Assembly: GCA_900073065.1 (NCBI GenBank)
Contig: FJOG01000003.1
Location: 722,039-786,038 of the forward strand
Length of the DNA stretch: 64,000 nt
DNA from: Phialocephala subalpina
Taxonomy: Eukaryota; Ascomycota; Leotiomycetes; Helotiales; Mollisiaceae
Direction of reading: 5' to 3'
The translations under genes and the position numbers were made by a program. Below the pieces are notes generated by a model. The model had not been told where the DNA came from and did no database searches. It saw nothing but the letters and a program-made list of their open reading frames with translations. Below are positions 55,213-64,000 of the stretch, one piece after another. The first letter of the stretch is position 1, and every line of letters starts with the position of its first letter.

Positions 55213-56537
55213 CGTGGTGGTGCTAATGTTGAAAGTGTTAGATGTCCTTTGTTATGTGTAATACAGCGGTTTTGAGGATTTGAGGGTATGGAGGATGTTC
55301 GACTTCGAGACACTTGAGGATTTCCCAGTCTCGCGGATGCTTGTTTTTGGGAATCGATTGTTTTGAGACTACTCCCACAAAGGGAAAGTACATTTCTGTG
55401 ATTATTTGAGAGCTATTCGTAAACAGGTTGCTCTAAAATGGCTTTTCTAAAGTCGGGAATACTAATGAAAATCAAAAACTTATTTTTGTTAGTTTAGGAC
55501 AAAACATGCGTATCCGTAACCTCGAGTTCAAGATCCCGTTACCTCCTATCCAATTGATATAATAGAGCCAAATCTTATTATCGCTCGGAAATACTAATAA
55601 GATATTATTAACCTTATATATAAAGTAGCCAATGAATTTAATAACCCTTTATTACTAATATACCTTATAATGGAAATATATTTCTTAGGTTATAATAAAT
55701 TTAATTTTTATTAATATTATAAAGATATTTATCCAAGTAAATTAAAAGTATATAAGATTCTTATTCTTAATATACTTGGAAATTAATTAAATTAATTAAA
55801 TAAAAATATAAAATTAAAGAATTATATTTTTTAATTTTAATTTATTTTATATTAATTCTAATATAATTTAATATTATATATAATTTTAATATTTAAAGTT
55901 TTAATATAAAATTAATTCTTATTAATAATAATTTAATATTATAAGAATTAATAATTTTATTACTAAAAATATTTTATTTTAAATTTAATATAATATAAAA
56001 TAAAAAGGGCTTTAAATTCCTATTCGTTGAAATCACGTGGCTAAAATATAAGGGTTCGAGCAAATAGAAAAAAAATTCATTTCGAGTTTCAAGTTTAAAA
56101 ATTAAAAATTAAAATATTTTAAAAGAAATTCTTTTAATTTATTCTTTTTTAAATTAAATTTTATATTATATATATTAAATTAATTAATTATATTTAATTC
56201 CATTTATAATTTATAAAATATAATAATAAAAATAATTATATTTCCTATTTGCGATTTAATTAATCGAAAAAAACCAAAATATTTTAAGTTATAAAATTTA
56301 AAAAACCAAATAATAATATTTTGAATTTTATTTTTCGAATTTATATTATAAATTACGATTAATATATAAAGTTTTTATTATTTAATAAAATTTATTTTAA
56401 AAAAATTAATTAATATATTAATTTTAATTATAAATATTAAAAAAAATTAAAAAACAAATTAATTTAAATTTAATTAAATAAATTTTCTTTTTAATTTTAA
56501 TTTTTTATATATAAATTTATAAAATAAAATTCAAAAT
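55213..56537. other. Transition into AT-rich, RIP-like DNA
   Basis: GC content collapses at about 55500. From there to the LTR the sequence is almost only A and T with many TTAA/ATTA runs and no open frames. This is the usual appearance of heavily RIP-mutated repeats, presumably older elements beyond recognition. Confidence 0.7.
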
Positions 56538-56747
56538 TGTTAGTATTACTAGGGATACTTAATCACATGTAAATAAATTAGAAACGTAATATAATAAGAC
56601 TGTGCTATTATATTCTATTGAGTTATAAATAATCAAAAGTAAGAGCGCAAAGTTAGAAAGTTATATCCTCCAACTTTGCGCGTTCCTACGCTAGTCCTAA
56701 TGCAGCCTAGCGTCGCACGTGATCACGTGCTTACTTTTATACCCACA
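56538..56747 (-). repeat. LTR (3' LTR on the minus strand)
   Basis: 210 bp, TG...CA ends. Contains the perfect 16-bp palindrome GCACGTGATCACGTGC and, read on the minus strand, TATAAAAG near its start. It differs from the other LTR at about 16 positions by eye, all transitions, with no indels. Confidence 0.92.
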
Positions 56748-57990
56748 TTAGCACTTCTTTCTTTATAGTAAAGACTAAAGCCAGTTTTCCAGAGAAATAA
56801 ACGCAATTATCCTCTATTTTTACCGTATACTATTAATACGTAAAACTCGCTAACATTCTAGTAATTACCTAAAATATCAGGTCAAAAGAGGGGGAAATCC
56901 CCCATTTTTGGCCTTATCGGTCAAGTAATTATAACTCTAAAACACAACGCGTAAATCACTTTTCTACCCTTCTTTGTCTCTCTCTTTACTTCTCTCCGCT
57001 CTACTCTACTACTCCATTATCTTTTCCTCTTTTAACTTATCTTTCTATTCTCATCGTAAGGCAATTAGTATCTAAGAACTTCTTTAAAGCTTTATTAAGT
57101 ATTAACTTCGTTATAATATCGACTATATTATTTTACTCATTAATCCACCGAATCTCTTGTAACTCTCTACGCTTATACGATTAACGTAAAGCCATAATAT
57201 CGATTATTAGACGCTTCTCCTTAGTAATGCTTAGTTTAATCAAGTACTCGTACAAAGAATAAAAATCGGTATATACGATAATAAAAATAATAGGAAATCC
57301 AAGTTGTTCTATGATCATATTAATAGTAATACTAATAGTAATAATTATGTTTACTCTTCTTACTATACTATATATTTTAAAGGTTAATACGCTCTTAATT
57401 ACGCGTTTGCTTTTTATCGAGCTCTAATAGATAAAGTTACTTTTAAGTTCGAATTCCTTATCGTTTAATCGAGTCGATTTATTCGCAAGAATAATTCCAT
57501 ATTTAATTTGAGAGTTAAAATCTTTATTATTTATAAATAATTTATCGACGAAAACGAATAATTTAATTATAAATAATTAGAGAAAGATATACGTAATACT
57601 TTTGTTTATATTGTCGATTTGCTATTTAAGTCTCTTATTGAGAGTAACGACTTCGTCTTTAGTCGGGTCTTAGTATTGGGCAGTAATAAATAAATCAAAG
57701 ACCGCCTCCAATTGGCAAATAATAGTAATATATACTCTTTTAACGCGCTATTCTCTATAATCGGCTTGGAAATTAGCAAATTTGATATTAACTAATTTAA
57801 GCTTCTTACTTTACTCTTTTTGTCTTAGTTCGATCGTACTTCCGTATTGGGATAAAATATATTTATTAAAGATTAATAGCGTATTTAGTATTAAAGCTTT
57901 CTTGGGTTTAACCAAAAATTTAGCCTTTTTGAGCTCGTTTTCCTTAAGGGCAAAGAATAATCCGTTTGCTAAAATGAGAGTATTATTTGT

Positions 57991-58197
57991 TTATATGCTA
58001 ATAACGCCGAATATATCCTTCGTAGTTATAATTAAGAAGTAGGGGTCGTATATCGATATAGTTATAAATAGCTTCTCTTTATAATACTTATAGTACGTAG
58101 CCCACCAATAGGTTTCGGCTTCCGTAATACTATATAATAGCTTTAAAATAACTATGATAATATCGGGTGAGTATAAGTAACGTGTCTCCTTTGGCAA
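57991..58197 (-). pseudogene. Reverse-transcriptase fragment of the copia-type element
   Basis: A 68-codon open piece reads PKETRYLYSPDIIIVILKLL, then YSITEAETYWWATYYKYYKE, the RT segment that in fungal copia Pol contains LYGIxEAGxHWW. Flanked by stops on both sides. Confidence 0.7.
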
Positions 58198-59130
58198 TCG
58201 TACTAATATAAATCGTTAGAGGTTTATCGCAGATTAAATATAAACCTAAGTAATGTCTCGAAGTTACAATTTGATCTTTTTGCTTAGAAATTAAGTTAAA
58301 GTAGGCGCTAATATTATAATAACTCGCTAATTAACTCGTTAGATTATCGGAGATTATATAAGAATTATTTACTTTCCTTTATCGTTATAGCCTTGAATTA
58401 CGAGTCTTGATTTCTCGTATAAACTATTCGTAGCTTTACTTTTAACTTCGTTGACTAGTCTCGAATTAAAGATACGAACTCTAATATACTTAATATAGTC
58501 GAGTTTCGTGAAGTTAAATACTCTTCCGATAATGAGACCGTTTATCTCCTTCTTTTAAGAAGCTTTAAATGAATATCCGAGGGTAGTGATTATACCCTCC
58601 CGACGTAACTTTAAAACTAACTCCATATTAAACTTCTCTTTACTTATTATAAAAGCCATAAATAATATGCCTTTTTCTTTAATAGTAGCCGTAAATACGT
58701 CATTAAAGTCCTCGTTATCCTTATTTTTAGCGTAGTATTATTAGACTTTATTTCGTGATCCCTTAGGTTTACCGCGATTATAGCGCTAAATTATCTTGTT
58801 TTGCTCGATCGGCTTTTCATAGTTTGGACTTTCCCCATTTAGACCGTCCAACGAAAAAACTCGAGGGGTCGAGTCGTCGAAAGTTAACTGCTTATTATCG
58901 TCCTTATAATATAGTTTAATTATTGTTAATCGGAAGTTTATCGGTCTATAGGGCATATCAATAGTACAAGTCTCACCGTTCGTATTTAGTAGTTTGTATA
59001 GATTACTCTATCCTCCCTTCTCGCGCTAAACGCGTACGTTAAACATAATTAGTAATCCTAAAGTAATCGTAGTATTTGGCCTATTTCTCATAGCTAGCGT
59101 GTCCGTAATTTATCGTTTAACGTAAAGGCG

Positions 59131-59436
59131 TTAGACTTCCTTAATAATTACGCGGATTGCCTTAACTCTCTTAATAACTAATAATAATAATGTATTTTCA
59201 CTAGTCATTCTAAAGTAGGCCCTAAAGACTAGTAAAGTTAGTACAAATCCATTAAGTCCGACTAAATTGTTAACGGCTTTAATTACCATTTGCAAAACTA
59301 TATTTTTCTCAATTTGTTCACGAATTAACTCGTCGCGAATAATCTCGTAAGCTCGTCGTAACGGAGCATAATATCTCTTTACTTTTCTTACGCTATTATA
59401 AGCTTTAATAGGGACTTCCTTAATCTCGATTGCCAT
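59131..59436 (-). pseudogene. Integrase/RT linker fragment of the copia-type element
   Basis: A 101-codon open piece includes MVIKAVNNLVGLNGFVLTLL then VFRAYFRMTSEN. This is a diverged form of the Pol linker (AINDTAGPxGLVPTLLVFGAYPR-like) common in fungal copia elements. It is the longest surviving frame in the element. Confidence 0.65.
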
Positions 59437-60641
59437 AGATTTAACGTGTTATCGGAACTCTATTAATGAAAAGTTCTTCTTAGCATTATATATAATATAA
59501 TCAAATAATCTTTAATATATATCAATTTAGTATATACGCAAAGTATTTTATGCTTTTCTCGCAAATATATCCTTAAGAAATCGAGCTACTTGAAATACTA
59601 TAAACGAGTTTACTACTTGTAAAACTAGTTTACCGTTTAAATATAAGACGTTGATAATAACTAAATAATTAAATTCGTAGTTATTTTGTAAAGTAAACTT
59701 GAATTTTCCCGGAGATTTACCGTGCATTTGGCAATAGTAGCAATATTTAGTGAGGTGCTTAATATACTTAGCGTTTACTTTATAGTCAGCGCGCTAAAAG
59801 ACTCTCAATAGTCGTCGAATTAATAGATGGCTAAAACGTCGATATAATTAGCGTAATTCAACTTTAATGAGATGACTCCAAGCTATACTTTATTCGTACT
59901 AATATAGTAATATCCACGGGTGGCCCTATTTACGTACGATCGGAATGATTTTATTTCCTTGAATTAGAATATTCTTTAAATTATCGAGCTTTATACTTAT
60001 TTTATTTATATTTTAAATGCAAAATAAGAAAGGCGTATTTATAAGGATAATATAAAAAATGATAACTTTTAGTAGAGTATCGACTCGAATTATTCCTTGA
60101 AATATAATAGTACCTTTATTAAATCTAATCTTATAAGCGCTAATTATAGTAGTATTTAACTATACGCTAGCGTCGATCTTTCGCAAAACCATGAATTATA
60201 ATTGGCCAGCAATTAATACTCTAGCGGCTCTATTATTAGGTATAATTCCTTAGAAAACCTCTAATAAGTATTAGTCCTCGAACGTAAAAACTAAATATTA
60301 ATCCGGTTTAAGTGCTAATTGTTGAGATAGCGTTAAAGTATAGAAGATATCCTCTCTTGTGATTATATAGCGGATAAATTGATTATTAAGGATAGTAATA
60401 GTTTGCGTACTATTAATTTCTCTAAGTTTCGTGACGTAATTATCATATCCGTCTTTTATTTTTATGTTTATAAGTAACTAGTCTAACTTTGTCTGTCTCT
60501 CATCTTCTAAACCCTTTATACCCTCACATTAAGCAAGAAAGCTTTAATAATACGCAAATGTAATATCGTAATTCACTTTATATTGAGATCGTTATCGAAA
60601 TCGGTCGTAAGTTTAATATTGCTTTTCTATCGGGTGTTTTA

Positions 60642-60905
60642 TTAACTAGCACCCCGGCTTATTACAAATATAGTACTTCTTTTGATATAAAGCCGAACCT
60701 CCTTAATATCCATGTCTTTCTCGATATTTACCGCGAGAGCCTCCTTTACCTCGTCCTCTTTTACCTTATCCTCCTTTGTCTCTACTACTTCGTCTATATA
60801 TTCAATTAGTTTATAGTTACTCCGAGTCGTCGTCGTTATCGCTCTCTTAGTATTTGCTAGTATCATCCAAATTGTATTGTTATATCTCTCGTAAGCGTGT
60901 CGCAA
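60642..60905 (-). pseudogene. Gag-like fragment with decayed zinc-knuckle region
   Basis: An 87-codon piece with a Lys/Glu-rich stretch ends LYIKRSTIFVISRGAS, where Gag zinc knuckles normally show CxxCGKxGC. The cysteines are gone, as expected from C-to-T changes. Confidence 0.45.
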
Positions 60906-62741
60906 TACCGACTACCAATCGTAACTCGGCGTAAATACCCTCGAACGTAGTAATAGGCTTATAGAGTGCTAAGTTGCACTCCTTAACTCCGCGGTAAGCG
61001 CTAATAACTTGGTCTCGAAAGTTATATTCCTTCTAATACTCGCCGAATAAGCTTATTTGAATCTTTTGGAGTTTATTAAAGAGTATTTAAAGATATTTTA
61101 ACTTAGTCTTTAACGAGTTACTTTCAACGATTCGTAGTAACGTAGTCTCTCTTTATATCGACATATATAATTATCGATTCTCTTTAGTCTCGAAATGTTT
61201 TCGAATCATATCTATTATTAGTTCGAAGCCAAAATTTCTTCTTATAATATAGTTATAATAGTAAATACTCGCGCGACTTTTTAATATAATAGAAAACGCT
61301 TTATTAAATTGGTCCTCTAATAGTTCGACTTTATTATAGTAATCATAAAAGACTTGTAATTTACTATCAAGGAAATCGTATAACTCTCTACCGTATTTCT
61401 TATCCTCGAAGTAAACTTTTATTAAATTTGTAATTAATTTAATCGTTGAGTTTAATCGGCCTAATTATTGATCCGAGTAAAAGTCTTCGTGTAAAGGGTT
61501 ACCGATTAGTGGGATATTATTTGTTTTACTTTGCTAAAGCTATACTTGATCTTATTATTATCTCTCTTAAAGTTGAATATTCGTACTTATTGATGTTTCG
61601 ATAGTAGTAAGTATAGTTAAGTCTTTGATAATTGAGTTCGTCGCGTCTTGTTTAGTAGTTGCTTATTATTTTAATTATTGTTGAAGTGCCTACTATAATA
61701 TAAGTAGTTAATTCAAAGTAATTAGAAGTAATAATTGATTCTATCGTGAGTAAAAACTACCGCGATTTCTCAATTGGTCGTTGATCTTTTACGTAGTTTA
61801 CTCATGGAATTCCTTTGAATTAATAACCCGAATAAAGTTCTTAGTAATCAACGCTTTATCTCTTAGCACTTAGTATTTATATATGCGTAGAAAGTTGCGC
61901 AAACGACGAATGAAATTAAAGTCGGCCAAATAAAAGATCTCTATTATTTATCTTATGAAATCTTCTTTAAAAGCTTCCTATAAATTGTAGTTTGTATATC
62001 CTTCTCTTTTGTAAATATTAAAACGGCGCATAATAAATCCGTTAATAGTCTCCTCGTTTTAATCGTTTTCGTTCGTAGAATTAAATCGTTTTCCCTATTT
62101 GTTTTCATCGTAAGGGAAATCCTTTTTCGATACGTCCGCTATCTTGAAATATAATTTAATGTTAATTAAAAAGAGGTTTAATTGTAATTCGATTAAATGT
62201 TATTACATTTAATATCAAGTGACGAGAGTTACGCAAAGTGTCTTATTATAAGCGTAAAGTGTTTAATCGTAAACACTTTGTCGAAAGGACTATCGAAGGT
62301 CGTTTATCGAGGGTAGGCTATCGAAAATCGTGCTCGAAATCTTGTCGGAGATATGATCGTAAGTATAGGTTATCGCTATTCGAGTGGAAGTTGATAGAGA
62401 CGAGAACTCAACTAAGAGGTCGCCGCTTCGGGGCTGTAGAATGGTGTCGTTCTTGACGTTGATCTTGAGTAGCGCTCTAGGCTGCCTATCCCAAGTCTTC
62501 GTAAACGTTCGTTGTTCTGCGTGATAGACGCAGACTTAATTAAGTAGCACAAAGTTGGGACTCCTCTCGCGCTTCCTTTTCAAGTCCTTTAATAACCGCA
62601 ACGTCTCTAGCGCGTTCTTTTAAGAAGCCTCCAGAATCGTATTAATTATCCTAAGCGCGTAACTACTTCTTTTGCGTCGTAATTAGCCTCTTCCAATATA
62701 AGCCTAGTTACTCCGTAGTTAATTAAACAACCACTAATCAG

Positions 62742-62951
62742 TGTTAGTATCACTAGGGATACTTAGTCACATATAAGTAAATTAAAAACGTAATATAATA
62801 AGATTGTACTATTATATTCCGTTGAGTTGTAAATAATCAGAAATAAGAGCGCAAAGTTAGAGAGTTATATCCTCCAACTTTGCGCGTTCCCACGCTAGTC
62901 CTAGTGCAGCCTAGCGTCGCACGTGATCACGTGCTTACTCTTATACCCACA
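62742..62951 (-). repeat. LTR (5' LTR on the minus strand)
   Basis: 210 bp, TG...CA, aligned without gaps to 56538-56747. It retains the GCACGTGATCACGTGC palindrome and is slightly less AT-shifted than its partner at several sites. Confidence 0.92.
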
Positions 62952-64000
62952 AAAATATTATTATTTTAATAAAATATATTAGAATAATAAAATATTTCTT
63001 TAATTTATTATTTAATAAAATTTACGAGATTTTTTTTTAATGTATTATTCGATAGAATTTATTAAATAATTTTTTTATATTAATTAATATTATTCTAATT
63101 TCAAACTTTTATAAAAAACGCGATTTAAGAATTTATAATTTAAAAAATATATTATTAAATAAAGAAAAAATAATTCTTCGTAAAAATATTTTTATAAAGT
63201 TTATAAAATAAAATACTAAAATATAAAAACAAGAGAAAATAAAAGAATACTTATAAAATATAAATTATATTAAATTCTTTATTTAAATAAAAAATAAAAT
63301 AATAATATTTTAATATATACTTGGAAATTAATAATTTTTTTTAAAAATTTGTTTAATTAATTCGATAAATAAATTAATAAATAAAAAAATTTCTATTTTT
63401 ATTTAATATATATATTATTTTATAAACTTTATAAAACTTTTTTTACGAAGGGCTATAAATTTTTTCTTTTTAATTTGAAATTATTAAAATAATATTACGG
63501 TTTTATATACGTAACTTTATATTTCCTATATAATATTTTTATAATCAAAGTTTCCTAAAATAAAATAAAAATTAATTATATTAATATTATAATTTATCGT
63601 ACTTAATTATTATAAATAATAAATTTTAAAAACATTTTTTAATTCGTAATCAAATAAAATTCTTTTGATATAATAATTATTTTAATATTTTAAAAAGAAA
63701 TTCTTTGAAATATTTTTTAAAAATTACGTAATTATAAAATTATAAAGAAAATAATATTTTAATATTTTAATATTTTAAATAGAAATATATTTAAGAAATT
63801 TTATAATCGCGATTTATAATATAATTATTTATTAATTAATAATATAATAACAAATTAATAATTTAATTTAAATTTTAAATTAATAATTAAAATATAATAT
63901 AATTACCAATAAATTTTTTTAATATTCTTTAATAATTATTTCTTTTGATATTACGTAAAAAGGAAAATTTTTAATAAATTAATTAAAGAATTATATTTGG
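62952..64000. other. Extremely AT-rich flank of the element
   Basis: Almost exclusively A and T, with no open frames. It continues the AT-rich block into which the LTR element inserted; the window ends inside it. Confidence 0.7.

Larger units (their letters stand above)
56538..62951 (-). mobile_element. Complete copia-type LTR retrotransposon, RIP-inactivated
   Basis: A 6414-bp element bounded by two 210-bp LTRs (56538-56747 and 62742-62951), each TG...CA, and by an AAAAT target-site duplication (56533-56537 and 62952-62956). It is on the minus strand: recognisable Pol/Gag pieces read leftward, and a purine-rich tract (AAAGAAAGAAG on the minus strand) adjoins the left LTR. Order from the right LTR: gag region, integrase-RT linker, RT. 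All frames are broken by many stops. Internal DNA is AT-rich and the two LTRs differ only by transitions, so RIP is the likely cause. Confidence 0.9.

Noticed and set aside
57782..58042. Plus-strand open frame in the AT-rich block as a membrane protein
   Set aside because: It is the complement of the RT fragment; its hydrophobicity comes from AT-rich codons.
62238..62456. Plus-strand open frame near the right LTR
   Set aside because: It runs against the element's orientation and consists of low-complexity Arg/Lys/Tyr codons typical of RIP-altered DNA.
55213..64000. Mitochondrial DNA insertion as the cause of high AT content
   Set aside because: LTRs, a target-site duplication, Pol remnants and transition-only LTR differences point to a RIP-mutated nuclear repeat; no mitochondrial genes or tRNAs were seen.

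Overview
The window is nuclear DNA of a filamentous ascomycete (Pezizomycotina). The evidence is the short spliceosomal introns (about 45-125 bp, GT...CTAAC/CTGAC...AG) and gene families that are largely confined to or expanded in such fungi: HET-domain proteins, a PTH11-like rhodopsin-domain receptor, a LaeA-type methyltransferase, an Rds1-type ferritin-like protein and a 2EXR-type protein. A very AT-rich tail carries a LTR retrotransposon whose two LTRs differ only by transitions, the signature of repeat-induced point mutation (RIP). Leotiomycetes seems possible, but that is a guess. Most genes were rebuilt by hand by joining reading frames across introns; where exon sums are quoted they came out as whole codons.

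Layout. 0-10 kb: a 2EXR-type gene with a frame change, a gene-poor stretch, a six-intron PTH11-like membrane receptor (4.2-5.8 kb, minus), a methyltransferase pseudogene (7.2-8.7 kb, minus) and a hotdog thioesterase (9.3-10.1 kb, minus). 11-20 kb: an Rds1-like secreted ferritin-fold protein, a Ser/Ala-rich GPI-type wall protein, a SnoaL-like protein, a DHDPS-family aldolase and a VOC/glyoxalase protein whose 3' half is followed by a perfect 250-bp tandem copy. 20-32 kb: a secreted phospholipase C-type phosphoesterase, a membrane-anchored multicopper oxidase with a suspicious splice junction, a gluconokinase-like protein that has lost its P-loop, a DHA1 drug transporter and a HET-protein relic with a Trp-to-stop change. 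32-42 kb: an SPX-domain phosphate transporter (Pho90/Pho91 type) and a dynamin-family GTPase with a long nucleoporin-like FG tail. 42-55 kb: a second perfect 250-bp tandem duplication, an intact HET protein, a conserved unknown, an M3 metallopeptidase with a damaged 3' end, a Dal5-type transporter and an NAD(P)-binding epimerase-like protein. 55.2-64 kb: AT-rich DNA containing one complete copia-type element, 56538-62951, on the minus strand.

No co-directional biosynthetic cluster is evident. The genes look like ordinary accessory and housekeeping content next to a RIP-inactivated repeat block. The observations most worth following up are the dynamin-FG fusion, the two tandem duplications of identical 250-bp unit length, several genes in different states of decay, and small hairpin or fold-back repeats in intergenic DNA. 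I found no tRNA, rRNA or CRISPR.
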